NCBI GenBank assembly: GCA_000755425.1
Contig: BBMT01000013.1
Coordinates: 62,001 to 126,000 of the forward strand
Direction of reading: 5' to 3'
DNA length: 64,000 nt
Source of the DNA: Vibrio maritimus
GTDB lineage: Bacteria > Pseudomonadota > Gammaproteobacteria > Enterobacterales > Vibrionaceae
Position numbers and translations under genes: made by a program. The notes beneath the pieces were generated by a model, which saw only the letters and a list, made by a program, of their open reading frames with translations, searched no databases and was not told where the DNA came from. Shown here one piece after another: positions 19,718-28,949 of this stretch; the stretch's first letter is position 1; each line of letters opens with the position of its first letter.

Positions 19718-21994
19718 TTATAGAGATTCAGTGAACGTACGTGCGATTACGTCAGCTTGTTGCTCTGCGGTTAGAGAGTTAAAGCGAACAGCGTAACCAG
19801 ATACACGGATTGTTAGCTGAGGGTATTTCTCAGGGTGCTTAACTGCGTCTTCTAGAGTTTCGCGGTTAAGAACGTTCACGTTTAGGTGTTGACCACCTTC
19901 AACGCCAGTTTCGTGGTGGAAGTAACCATCCATTAGACCAGCAAGGTTAGAACGTTGTGAATCTTCTTCTTTACCTAGTGCGTTTGGAACGATAGAGAAG
20001 GTGTAAGAGATACCATCTTTAGCGTCAGCAAACGGTAGTTTACCTACAGAAGTAAGAGAAGCTACAGCACCTTTCTCATCGCGACCGTGCATTGGGTTTG
20101 CACCTGGAGCGAATGGAGCACCTGCTTTACGACCGTCTGGTGTAGTACCAGTCTTCTTACCGTATACCACGTTTGAAGTGATAGTAAGGATAGACTGTGT
20201 AGGTACTGCATCACGGTAAGTCTTAAGCTTACGGATCTTGTTCATGAAGATAGAAACAAGTTCACAAGCCATGTCATCTACGCGAGCGTCGTTGTTACCA
20301 AATTTCGGGTAGTCGCCAGAGATGTCGAAGTCGATCGCGATACCGTCTTCGTCACGGATTGGCTTAACTGTACCGTATTTGATTGCAGATAGAGAGTCAG
20401 CTGCAACAGATAGACCAGCAATACCACAAGCCATAGTACGCTTAACGTCACGGTCGTGTAGAGCCATAAGAGCTGCTTCGTAGCTGTACTTGTCGTGAGA
20501 GTAGTGGATTGCGTTTAGCGCAGTCACGTATTGCTTAGCTAGCCAATCCATGAAGTTGTCTAGACCAGCCCAAACTTTGTCGAAGTCTAGAACTTCGTCA
20601 GTCATTGCTTCAGTCTTAGGACCAACTTGGATCTTAAGCTTCTCATCTACGCCGCCGTTGATAACGTAAAGTAGAGTCTTAGCTAGGTTTGCACGAGCGC
20701 CGAAGAACTGCATGTGCTTACCGATAACCATTGGAGATACACAACAAGCGATAGCGTAGTCATCGTTGTCGAAATCTGGACGCATTAGGTCATCGTTCTC
20801 GTACTGGATAGAAGAAGTATCGATAGATACCTTCGCACAGAACTTCTTGAAGCCAACAGGTAGCTGCTCAGACCAAAGTACAGTGATGTTTGGCTCTGGA
20901 GAAGGACCCATAGTGTATAGCGTGTTTAGGAAACGGAAGTTTGTACGCGTAACTAGCGTACGACCGTCAACACCCATACCACCCATAGATTCTGTTGCCC
21001 AAATTGGGTCGCCAGAGAATAGCTCATCGTACTCAGGAGTACGTAGGAAGCGAACCATACGTAGCTTCATTACGAAGTGGTCGATCATTTCCTGAGCTTG
21101 TTCTTCAGTGATGATGCCAGCAGCGATATCACGCTCAACGTATACGTCTAGGAAAGTAGAAGTACGACCTAGAGACATAGCCGCGCCGTTTTGAGATTTA
21201 ACAGCTGCTAGGTAACCGAAGTAAGTCCACTGGATTGCTTCTTGTGCAGTAGTCGCAGGACCAGAAATGTCGAAGCCGTAAGAAGCTGCCATTTCTTTCA
21301 TTTGACCTAGTGCGCGGTGCTGCTCTTGAAGCTCTTCACGCAGCTGCATAGTCATTTGTAGATCGTCGCCAGCTTCTAGTTTCTCTTGAGTAGAGTGGAA
21401 CTGAGCAACTTTGTCCTTCATTAGGAAGTCTACACCGTATAGTGCTACACGACGGTAGTCACCGATGATACGACCACGACCGTATGCATCTGGAAGACCA
21501 GTCAGAACACCAGACTTACGACATTTTAGGATGTCTGGAGAGTAAACATCGAAAACACCTTGGTTGTGTGTTTTACGGTACTCTGAGTAGATTTTAGAAA
21601 CTTGTGGGTCAAGCGTACGGCCGTATGCTTTGCAAGAACCTTCGATCATGCGCACGCCACCGTTAGGCATGATTGCACGCTTAAGAGGCGCTTCAGTTTG
21701 TAGACCAACGATAGTTTCTAGGTCTTTGTTGATGTAGCCCGCATCATGAGAAGTGATGGTAGAGATAACAGAAGTATCGAAATCAACAGGAGCGTGAGTG
21801 CTGTTTTCCTGCTTGATACCTTCCATTACTTTAGCCCAAAGCGTGTTAGTCGCTTCAGTACCTTCAGAAACTAGGAAAGACTCGTCGCCTTCATAAGGAG
21901 TGTAGTTCTTCTGAATGAAGTCACGTACGTTTACTTCGTTTTGCCAGTCACCTGCAGCAAAACCTTCCCAAGCTTTAGCAAATTGCTCTGCCAT
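19718..21994 (-). CDS. pflB: Formate acetyltransferase (pyruvate formate-lyase) PflB
   Basis: Converts pyruvate and CoA to acetyl-CoA and formate in anaerobic fermentation, using a glycyl radical. The adjacent catalytic cysteines are in IACCVSPM near residue 417. The glycyl radical site lies in RVSGYAVRFNSLT about 25 residues before the C-terminus. Length 758 residues, close to E. coli PflB (760), uninterrupted. Codon choice looks strongly biased, as expected for a highly expressed gene. It starts at ATG 21994. I found no perfect FNR box in the 261 bases to the next gene. Confidence 0.98.
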   Translation of the reverse strand: MAEQFAKAWEGFAAGDWQNEVNVRDFIQKNYTPYEGDESFLVSEGTEATNTLWAKVMEGIKQENSTHAPVDFDTSVISTITSHDAGYINKDLETIVGLQTEAPLKRAIMPNGGVRMIEGSCKAYGRTLDPQVSKIYSEYRKTHNQGVFDVYSPDILKCRKSGVLTGLPDAYGRGRIIGDYRRVALYGVDFLMKDKVAQFHSTQEKLEAGDDLQMTMQLREELQEQHRALGQMKEMAASYGFDISGPATTAQEAIQWTYFGYLAAVKSQNGAAMSLGRTSTFLDVYVERDIAAGIITEEQAQEMIDHFVMKLRMVRFLRTPEYDELFSGDPIWATESMGGMGVDGRTLVTRTNFRFLNTLYTMGPSPEPNITVLWSEQLPVGFKKFCAKVSIDTSSIQYENDDLMRPDFDNDDYAIACCVSPMVIGKHMQFFGARANLAKTLLYVINGGVDEKLKIQVGPKTEAMTDEVLDFDKVWAGLDNFMDWLAKQYVTALNAIHYSHDKYSYEAALMALHDRDVKRTMACGIAGLSVAADSLSAIKYGTVKPIRDEDGIAIDFDISGDYPKFGNNDARVDDMACELVSIFMNKIRKLKTYRDAVPTQSILTITSNVVYGKKTGTTPDGRKAGAPFAPGANPMHGRDEKGAVASLTSVGKLPFADAKDGISYTFSIVPNALGKEEDSQRSNLAGLMDGYFHHETGVEGGQHLNVNVLNRETLEDAVKHPEKYPQLTIRVSGYAVRFNSLTAEQQADVIARTFTESL

Positions 21995-22089
21995 GACATA
22001 CCTACCTTTTTAGTAGAAAAAACACGTACTGTGCGTCTTATACGCATGCTCTTCGGAAGAAGAGCCAGTACCATTGAATAAAAATATCG

Positions 22090-22118
22090 TATAACCACTT
22101 ATGGTTAGTATGGTTATA
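22090..22118. promoter_or_regulatory. Inverted repeat upstream of pflB
   Basis: TATAACCA (22090-22097) and TGGTTATA (22111-22118), with a further TGGTTA in between, lie about 100 bases before the pflB start. This could be an operator or an ArcA-type repeat; I cannot assign the regulator. Confidence 0.35.
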
Positions 22119-22211
22119 GATATTGTCATTCCTGACGTTAAAATCAAGCCTACACTAAAAATAAATTGTAAAACTTAAACTAAATCAATAAATCTTAAAA
22201 AACTGTGATAA

Positions 22212-22242
22212 AAATTTGGGCAGTGAATGTCACTGCCCAAAT
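22212..22242 (-). terminator. Terminator after the DUF3360 gene
   Basis: TTTGGGCAGTG (22215-22225) and CACTGCCCAAA (22231-22241) form an 11-bp perfect stem followed on the minus strand by a T-rich tract. It lies 15 bases past the restored stop codon, which supports that stop. Confidence 0.9.
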
Positions 22243-22255
22243 AATCAACTAGAAA

Positions 22256-23802
22256 TTATAGGAAAGCTGGGATGCCGTACTGGCCTTCTAGCATACCTAC
22301 AGCAAGCATTGCTACTAGACAGATTACAAATACACCGACAGGGATGACAATCTTATCTACAAAAGATAGACGAGAAGCACGCTCTTTGTCACCGATTAGG
22401 CCATTATTATCTAGGAACATGGTTAGAGCCATGCTAGCACTGGGTTTGCAACTACTGATGCAAAGATACAGATACCCGCAGCTTGTGAATCTTTAGTCTC
22501 TTTCACCATCTGCATGCCCGCTTCGAGTAGCGGAAGGAATACACCTACTAGCAGTGCAATGCGCATTACTGGTGGCCATACCGCAACGTCCATAGGGAAG
22601 CCAAGAATAGCAACGATGATACATAGAGAACCAAGAAGGATCGCACCGCCTGGAATAGGACGCTTAGCGATTGCCGCTGGGATCATGTAAGTACCCCAAG
22701 AAGACGTGATGTTACCACCACCCACAGCCGTACCAACCATCTGACGTACAGAACACATAGTCATAGTGTCATCAACGTCCATAAGCACTTTTTCAGTCTT
22801 ACGTGGGTAGTTCAGCTCTTGGAAGATACGGTGACCTAGGAAGTCAGGTGACCACATCGCTACAGCAAGAATCGCAAACGGTAGAGAGGCAATGAAGTGT
22901 TGTAGGTTCGGAAGACCCAGCATCCAACCTTCTTCTGTGCTGCCCCACCAGTAAACTGGGTTAAGGTTAGGTAGACCCATTTCTGTTTCAAACGTTAAGT
23001 CGAAGCCTGCACCTAAACCAAGCGCAAGAAGCAGACCCGTTACTGCACATACTGGGATTGCCAACCAACGCATGTTGATTTTTGCAAGGTATGCGTAAAC
23101 AGCAATGTTGATGCCTAATACGATTAGACCAATGTAACCCATGCTGCCTGCTTCAACGTCCGCAGACTGAAGACTTACCGCCCATTCTTGGATTGAACCG
23201 ATTTGGCTCATCGTGCCGGTAAAGCCAAGGAAGATTAAGAGGCCACCTGCGGTGCCTTGTGAGGTGAGGTTAACCAGCTTAGAACCACCTTTAAAGTAGC
23301 TAAGTAGTAGACCGAACACACCAAGAAGAATAGCAAGAGCAAGAGGGTGAGCACCGGCAAGCGCGATAGAACCGATAAGCGGGATCATCGGGCCGTGGTT
23401 ACCAGCTAGGTTAGCGCGTGGGTTAATGAAACCTGATGCAAGAATACAGAACAATAACGCTGGGATAAGCATTTCAACACGAGCAACCTCGATGGCAAAT
23501 TCTTTACCTAGGTTTACGTGATCCCAAGCGGCGGTTAGACCGTCTGCCCATGACATCATTACCGCTGAGTACATTGCGATAATGCCGATAGTACCAGCAA
23601 GAGCAGGTACCAAATCTTCGAGTTCAAAGCGGAAGTCGCGACCTGGTAGGTTAAGACCAAAGCGGCGCGGTTTCATGATTTGAAGTTCGTGGTCTAGGTA
23701 TTCAGAGCGGCTGGCAAACTCAGATGCTGGACGGTGAAGCTCTTGATAGCTCTTAGTCTCGATATCCGAATCAGAATGCGCTTTGTTAACTGCGTCTGAC
23801 AT
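22256..23802 (-). CDS. DUF3360 family multi-pass membrane protein (one apparent frameshift)
   Basis: Predicted inner-membrane transporter of the DUF3360 family, resembling SulP/xanthine-uracil type permeases in layout; its substrate is unknown. A soluble N-terminus of about 60 residues (to LPGRDFRFELEDL) is followed by about 12 hydrophobic segments, for example LVPALAGTIGIIAMYSAVMM and LIVLGINIAVYAYLA. Near 22436 the minus strand reads GCATGG; restoring GCCATGG extends the frame through MALTMFLDNNGLIGDKERAS to a TAA at 22256-22258, just before a strong terminator. Restored length 515 residues. It precedes pflB on the same strand but has its own terminator. An FNR-like site lies upstream. Confidence 0.82.
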
Positions 23803-23985
23803 AGATTCCTCATTTATATATAAAGTTAGTCGTTTGGCTTGATATGCGAACTCATTTCACCGTTCGCCTCGGCTAGGAGGTGCACGTGGTTAACGTGCTA
23901 AGGATAGACAACATTCTAAAAGTCGGGTGAATAATTCGTGCTATATCAATGCTGCCGAGTCTAACAAGCAACACTAACGCCTTGA

Positions 23986-23999
23986 TTGATCTTGATCAC
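23986..23999. promoter_or_regulatory. FNR-like site upstream of the DUF3360 gene
   Basis: TTGATCTTGATCAC matches the FNR consensus TTGAT-N4-ATCAA at 9 of 10 defined positions. It lies about 185 bases before the DUF3360 start and would allow oxygen-dependent expression, like the neighbouring pflB pathway. Confidence 0.5.
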
Positions 24000-24621
24000 T
24001 TTAAGAAAAAATGTGAAAGAAAACTACAACAGTTGTTTGAATTGGCGCACTTTATTAACAATCTCCGTAACTGACTTTCAGTAACTTTCCCTACATTCCA
24101 ATTACATTCATAAATTGAATTACTCGTTGCATTGTCGCTTGGAAACTGGGAGACGATATAAATTACTTGAAAGATTTAGAAGAGGTTCGTAAGGGGGAGC
24201 TTGATTGATTTCAATTTGTCAGACTTGAGCGCTTCAATAAAATATTGGTCAAGCTACAGTGATTAGAGGCATTTCTTAAACGATTTGGCTTTTTTGATCT
24301 GACTATCAAATCTATCAACTAGCCCATAATGTTGGCTAATGGCCAATAAGCAGATCTTATCCACTAAGATTTAGCTTATTTTCAGACGTAGATTCTGAAT
24401 GGTGGTGTTCTTATGTAACAAAATCGCAATAAAAGGTACTGTTGTATGAAAAATAGTCGCTGACTAAAAGTGCAGCATTCAGCAAATAATATTCATAAAA
24501 AGCAGTGGTAAACACTTTAATTTGCATAATCTGTCAGATACAATGCCTGCGTAGTCAAAAATTACAGGTTAATAGTTTGTTGCAACCTATGCTTTCTAGT
24601 GCTAGCTTGTATCGAACAAAT

Positions 24622-24655
24622 AAAAGGTCGGAGTACCTTTGCCTATCAAATAGGC
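24622..24655 (+). promoter_or_regulatory. Two tandem hairpins in the artP leader
   Basis: AAAGGT (24623-24628) pairs with ACCTTT (24635-24640), and directly after it GCCTAT (24641-24646) pairs with ATAGGC (24650-24655). They end 34 bases before the artP start. No T tract follows, so they are not a simple terminator. They may be a translational or stability element. Confidence 0.4.
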
Positions 24656-24689
24656 TTAGCAGTCAATAATATACAGGGAGCACAAGCGC

Positions 24690-25460
24690 ATGAATGAAGT
24701 ACCCGCGCTGGACATAAAAGAACTGCACAAGACCTTTGGTCAAAATGAAGTTTTAAAAGGGATTTCCCTTGCTGCACATAAAGGTGATGTCATCTCAATT
24801 ATTGGCTCATCAGGCTCCGGGAAGAGCACCTTTCTACGTTGTATCAACCTACTGGAAACGCCAACAGAGGGTGAAATTTGGGTTAATGGTGAATTGATCC
24901 AAATGAAGAAAAACCGTCAGGGCGAGTCACTTCCTGCTAATGAAAAACAAGTTCAGCGAATCCGTTCTCGCTTGGCGATGGTTTTTCAGGGTTTCAATCT
25001 TTGGTCACACATGACTGTTCTTGAGAACATCATTGAAGCGCCAATTCATGTTTTGGGTGTGCCGAAAGCACAAGCTATCGAAAATGCTGAATTACTTCTG
25101 AAGAAAGTAGGGCTTTATGAGCGCCGTGATTACTATCCAGGACACCTTTCAGGCGGTCAGCAGCAACGTGCAGCGATTGCGCGTGCATTGGCGGTAGAGC
25201 CAGAAGTCATGCTGTTCGATGAGCCTACTTCTGCTCTCGACCCTGAGTTGGTTGGTGAAGTTTTGGGTGTGATGCAAGATCTGGCTGAAGAAGGCAGAAC
25301 TATGCTTGTGGTGACCCACGAAATGGCGTTTGCTCGTGACGTATCGAACCACGTGATGTTCTTGCACCAAGGTCGAGTCGAAGAGCAAGGCGACCCGGCA
25401 AAACTGTTCACCAACCCAGAATCAGAACGTCTACAACAATTTATTTCATCTATCTACTAA
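24690..25460 (+). CDS. artP: Amino-acid ABC transporter ATP-binding protein (arginine/histidine type)
   Basis: Cytoplasmic ATPase of a polar amino acid ABC importer. Walker A GSSGSGKST is at about residues 38-46, signature LSGGQQQR near 156, Walker B VMLFDEPTSALDP near 173, and the switch His in VVTHEM near 210. The long insert after strand 3 (NGELIQMKKNRQGES) is typical of the HisP/ArtP/AotP subfamily. Length 256 residues, first of a four-gene unit with binding protein and two permeases. Arginine/ornithine specificity is likely from family resemblance; lysine or histidine cannot be ruled out. Confidence 0.92.
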   Translation: MNEVPALDIKELHKTFGQNEVLKGISLAAHKGDVISIIGSSGSGKSTFLRCINLLETPTEGEIWVNGELIQMKKNRQGESLPANEKQVQRIRSRLAMVFQGFNLWSHMTVLENIIEAPIHVLGVPKAQAIENAELLLKKVGLYERRDYYPGHLSGGQQQRAAIARALAVEPEVMLFDEPTSALDPELVGEVLGVMQDLAEEGRTMLVVTHEMAFARDVSNHVMFLHQGRVEEQGDPAKLFTNPESERLQQFISSIY

Positions 25461-25548
25461 TATAGAAGATGGCTTTTTGGGCTAAGACCCAGAAAACTCG
25501 ACAAAAACACAACACAAAAACAAAAATTTCAATCACAGGAGTATGGAA

Positions 25549-26319
25549 ATGAAAAAGTGGTTAATGGTAGCAGCACTGGCTGCAACAGCTGCAACTGGAG
25601 TAGCACAAGCTAAGGAATGGAAAACTGTGCGCTTTGGTATTGAAGGTGCGTACCCTCCATTTAGCTGGACTGAAGCCGATGGTTCTCTGAAAGGTTTCGA
25701 CGTTGATATGGCTAATGCGCTTTGTGAAGAGCTAAAAGCCAAGTGTGTTATCGTTCCTCAAGATTGGGATGGCATCATTCCGTCACTACTTGCTCGTAAA
25801 TACGATGCAATCATTGCTGCGATGTCTATTACTGAAGAGCGTAAGAAGAAAATTGACTTCACTGGCAAATACGCTCAAATCCCGAACAAATTCATTGCTA
25901 AAAAAGGTGCGGGTCTAAACTTCGACAACCTTAGCGGCGCGAAAATTGGTGTACAGCGTGCAACAACGCACGACAAGTACCTAACAGACAACTATGGCGA
26001 TCAAGTAGAAATCGTACGTTACGGCTCATTTGATGAAGCTTACCTAGATCTTGCTAACGGTCGTATCGTTGCAGTACTTGGTGACGCATCTGCTCTAGAA
26101 GAAGGCGTGATCAACAAAGATGGTGGCGACGCTTATGAGTTCGTTGGTCCATCTCTAACTGACGCTAAGTGGTTCGGCGAAGGTATGGGTATTGCGGTAC
26201 GTAAGCAAGACAAAGACCTAACGAAGCAACTTGACGCTGCAATCACTTCTCTACGCGCTAGCGGTAAGTACGACGAGATTGCATCTAAGTACTTCAACTA
26301 CGACGTTTACGGTCAATAA
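25549..26319 (+). CDS. artJ: Periplasmic polar amino acid-binding protein
   Basis: Solute-binding protein of the arginine/lysine/ornithine/histidine family. The start is ATG 25549, because AGGAG at 25537-25541 is 7 bases upstream; the ATG two codons earlier is too close. The signal peptide is MKKWLMVAALAATAATGVAQA. The mature protein has RFGIEGAYPPFSW, FDVDMANALCEELK and AIIAAMSITEERKKKIDFT, the SBP family 3 signature. Length 256 residues. A hairpin terminator directly after it probably lets the binding protein be made in excess over the permeases. Confidence 0.93.
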   Translation: MKKWLMVAALAATAATGVAQAKEWKTVRFGIEGAYPPFSWTEADGSLKGFDVDMANALCEELKAKCVIVPQDWDGIIPSLLARKYDAIIAAMSITEERKKKIDFTGKYAQIPNKFIAKKGAGLNFDNLSGAKIGVQRATTHDKYLTDNYGDQVEIVRYGSFDEAYLDLANGRIVAVLGDASALEEGVINKDGGDAYEFVGPSLTDAKWFGEGMGIAVRKQDKDLTKQLDAAITSLRASGKYDEIASKYFNYDVYGQ

Positions 26320-26341
26320 TTAGACTGTTTAACAAAAGACG

Positions 26342-26370
26342 AGGGCTTGAGCTAGTCTCAAGCCCTTTTT
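26342..26370 (+). terminator. Intra-operon terminator after the binding protein gene
   Basis: GGGCTTGAG (26343-26351) and CTCAAGCCC (26357-26365) form a perfect stem followed by five T. It lies between the binding protein and permease genes, so partial read-through is expected. Confidence 0.85.
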
Positions 26371-26439
26371 ACTAAAGGGCGAGTCACAGGCCTTTTAGTA
26401 AGACTGACCAACAATTTTGCTGTGCTGTTGGAAGGAACT

Positions 26440-27180
26440 ATGCTCGATTTACAAGGATATGAAGCCTCAATACTAAAAGGGGCCGTACTCACCATAGAAG
26501 TGGCGCTATTGTCATTGATTCTCGCTATGGTGCTGGGTATGTTAGGTGCGCTTGCTAAAATGGCACCTTACAAATGGGCGCGTGCGATAGCGACCCTTTA
26601 CACGACTATCATCCGAGGCATTCCAGACCTCGTACTTATGATGCTGATTTTCTTCGGTGGACAAATTCTTCTCAACAACAGTTTGTATGCGATAAACGAG
26701 TGGTTGAATGAGTGGTTTACTTCAAGCGACCCTAACCATGAGTGGACATCGTATCTTCCAGATTATATTGATGTGTCGCCTTTCATCGCTGGTGTGCTGA
26801 CCATTGGTTTTATCTTCGGCGCTTATATGGCAGAAACTTTCCGCGGCGCGATTATGGCTGTAGACAAAGGCGAACTAGAGGCAGCAAAAGCGTATGGAAT
26901 GAGCTCAACATTAGCCTTTCGACGCATACTACTGCCGCAGATGATTCGCCATGCTTTACCAGGGTTTGGTAACAACTGGTTGGTACTACTCAAAACCACG
27001 GCGTTGGTATCGATTATCGGTCTTGAAGACATGGTACGTATGAGTTCGCTCGCGGCGGGCACCACAAAGATGCCGTTTACGTTTTATATGGCCGTTGCCA
27101 TCATCTTCTTAATCTTCACAAGTATCTCTACCGGATTCCTAAAACTGGTTGAGCGCAAATTTAGTATTCATGTGAGGTAG
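26440..27180 (+). CDS. artQ: Amino-acid ABC transporter permease ArtQ type
   Basis: Inner-membrane permease of the HisQ/ArtQ family, one half of the transmembrane pore. Five hydrophobic helices are visible, and the EAA loop is GELEAAKAYGMSSTLAFRRILLPQM near residue 145. ATG 26440 is preferred over an upstream in-frame GTG because GGAAGGA sits just before it. Length 246 residues. A periplasmic insert (residues 85-112, rich in Trp, Asn and acidic residues) is typical of this branch. artM begins 3 bases after its stop. Confidence 0.92.
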   Translation: MLDLQGYEASILKGAVLTIEVALLSLILAMVLGMLGALAKMAPYKWARAIATLYTTIIRGIPDLVLMMLIFFGGQILLNNSLYAINEWLNEWFTSSDPNHEWTSYLPDYIDVSPFIAGVLTIGFIFGAYMAETFRGAIMAVDKGELEAAKAYGMSSTLAFRRILLPQMIRHALPGFGNNWLVLLKTTALVSIIGLEDMVRMSSLAAGTTKMPFTFYMAVAIIFLIFTSISTGFLKLVERKFSIHVR

Positions 27181-27183
27181 GCT

Positions 27184-27867
27184 ATGGACTTTTCTCTGAT
27201 TATCGACAGCTTGCCTATCTATTTTGATGGCCTTTGGACCACAGTTTGGTTGGTGCTATCGGCACTTATTATTGGTTTAGGTGTGGCTATTCCGCTTGCG
27301 GTAGCGCGTAACAGTGCGAACTACTTGCTGAGCTTACCGTCATGGGGCTTTATTTACTTCTTCCGTGGCACACCGCTATTGGTTCAGCTTTACCTGATTT
27401 ATTACGGTATGGACCAATTTTTCCCAGTGAAAGATACCCTTTGGGAGAATGCTTGGTTCTGTGCTCTGGTAGCATTTGTACTAAACACCTCGGCTTACAC
27501 AGCGGAAATTATCCGTGGTGCTATTAACGGTTTGCCACGTGGTGAAGTTGAAGCGGCAAAAGCGTATGGCATGAGCACTTGGAAAACATATCGCCGCATC
27601 ATTTTGCCATCGGCATTAAGACGTGCACTTCCTGCTTATAGTAACGAAGTGATCTTTATGCTTCACGGCTCGGCTGTTGCTGGTATCGTGACCATTATGG
27701 ATTTGACCGGCGCCGCTCGTTTGGTGAACTCTCGTTACTACGCGCCATTTGAGTCGTTCTTGGCTGCGGGTATGTTCTACATGGCACTCACGTTTATCAT
27801 CCTTTGGTGCTTCAAGAAAGCCGAAAAACGTTTCTTGGCGTATTTAAGACCGCTTGGCTCTCAGTAG
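27184..27867 (+). CDS. artM: Amino-acid ABC transporter permease ArtM type
   Basis: Second permease of the importer, HisM/ArtM family. The N-terminus is MDFSLIIDSLPIYFDGLWTT; the EAA motif GEVEAAKAYGMSTWKTYRRIILPSAL is near residue 120. FFRGTPLLVQLYLIYYG is strongly conserved among arginine and histidine permeases. Length 227 residues, intact. It ends the operon before a GC-rich hairpin terminator. Confidence 0.93.
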   Translation: MDFSLIIDSLPIYFDGLWTTVWLVLSALIIGLGVAIPLAVARNSANYLLSLPSWGFIYFFRGTPLLVQLYLIYYGMDQFFPVKDTLWENAWFCALVAFVLNTSAYTAEIIRGAINGLPRGEVEAAKAYGMSTWKTYRRIILPSALRRALPAYSNEVIFMLHGSAVAGIVTIMDLTGAARLVNSRYYAPFESFLAAGMFYMALTFIILWCFKKAEKRFLAYLRPLGSQ

Positions 27868-27903
27868 CAAATAAGCCAAACAGAGTACGAGCTAAGACAA
27901 AAG

Positions 27904-27938
27904 AAAGGGGGCGATATCATCAGATATTGCCCCCTTTT
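27904..27938. terminator. Terminator between artM and xthA
   Basis: AAGGGGGC and GCCCCCTT extended by ATATC/GATAT-type pairing form a strong stem with a T-rich 3' side. The genes are convergent. Confidence 0.88.
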
Positions 27939-27965
27939 ATTTTCTCTATTCCGCTTAAGGACTAG

Positions 27966-28770
27966 TTACGAGAAGGTAGACCAAATCGGCGCGTGATCAG
28001 ACGGCTTCTCAATCCCGCGTAGCTCGTAATCGATGTCTGCTTCCACACACTTTGCAGCGAGACTTGGCGTTGCCAAAACCACATCAATGCGCAGGCCGCG
28101 ATTGTCATCAAAGCCGCGAGAGCGGTAATCAAACCACGAGAACTTGTCGTCCGCCTCTGGATGGAGTTGACGGAAGGTGTCAACAAAGCCCCAATCAAGT
28201 AGCGTTTTTAGCCACTCACGCTCTTCCGGTTGGAATGAACACTTACCTGTTTTCAGCCAGCGCTTTCGATTAGGCTCACCGATACCAATATCAAGGTCGA
28301 TTGCTGATGTTAATGTCACCCATTACGATAACTTGCTCATCATTGTTGTGGTGCTCATTCAAGTACTTCATAAGATCTTGGTAGAACTCACGCTTGTACG
28401 GGTATTTTGTTTCGTGAGCGATGTTGTCGCCTTGAGGGAAGTAGCCGTTGAGCACGGTAACCTTTTCGCCGTTATCATCTTCAAACGTCGCCATGATCAT
28501 GCGCTTCTGATGGTCTTCGTTATCGGTTGGAAAACCTTTTTGTACCGAAAGTGGCTCTTTTTTACATAGCATAGCCACGCCGTAGTGTGCTTTTTGACCG
28601 TGAAAGTAAACTTTGTAGCCCATCTCTTCAACGGCTTCTACTGGGAAGGCTTCATCGTGAACTTTGATTTCTTGAAGGCCGATGACATCTGGCTGATGCT
28701 TGTCAATTAGGGCTTGCAGTTGATGCAGTCTTGCTCGCAGACCATTGATATTAAAGCTGATGACTTTCAT
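27966..28770 (-). CDS. xthA: Exodeoxyribonuclease III XthA (one apparent frameshift)
   Basis: AP endonuclease and 3'-5' exonuclease of base excision repair. The N-terminus MKVISFNINGLRARLHQL and the motifs LQEIKVHDEAFP, NGYFPQGDN, VMGDINIS and DHAPI hold the metal- and phosphate-binding residues (Glu34, Asp151/Asn153 region, His259 region by family). The frame breaks near 28301, where AGCCCAATC appears as AGCAATC (CC lost). Restoring it gives GDINIS.IDLDIGIGEPN. Restored length 268 residues, as in E. coli. Confidence 0.95.
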
Positions 28771-28949
28771 TTCTCACTAATCCTGTGATTTTTTAAATCG
28801 AAAGCAAAATACTAGCATTCTGGCTCAAACACATCCATCGATAGTGTTGAGCTAAAGATGTAAAAATGCTGTAATAAAACGCTCAATAAATAAGACCTTC
28901 GGTCGATACAAAAACAATACATGCTCCCCGTTTGCAAAAAGGATGTACT

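Larger units (their letters stand above)
23803..24689. other. 887-base intergenic region between DUF3360 gene and artP
   Basis: AT-rich DNA between two divergent genes. No open frame of convincing composition and no tRNA- or rRNA-like sequence. It holds an FNR-like site on the DUF3360 side, short inverted repeats such as TTGGC/GCCAA near 24333-24347, and two adjacent hairpins in the artP leader. ATTCA/TGAAT half-sites near 24120 and 24480-24500 suggest possible ArgR binding, but none forms a clear ARG box. A small RNA cannot be excluded. Confidence 0.5.

Noticed and set aside
22000..22255. FNR box expected in front of pflB
   Set aside because: I found no sequence matching TTGAT-N4-ATCAA well enough between the pflB start and the DUF3360 terminator.
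24470..24500. ARG box for ArgR upstream of artP
   Set aside because: ATTCA half-sites are present but not in the 18-bp palindromic arrangement or in the tandem spacing needed for a confident call.
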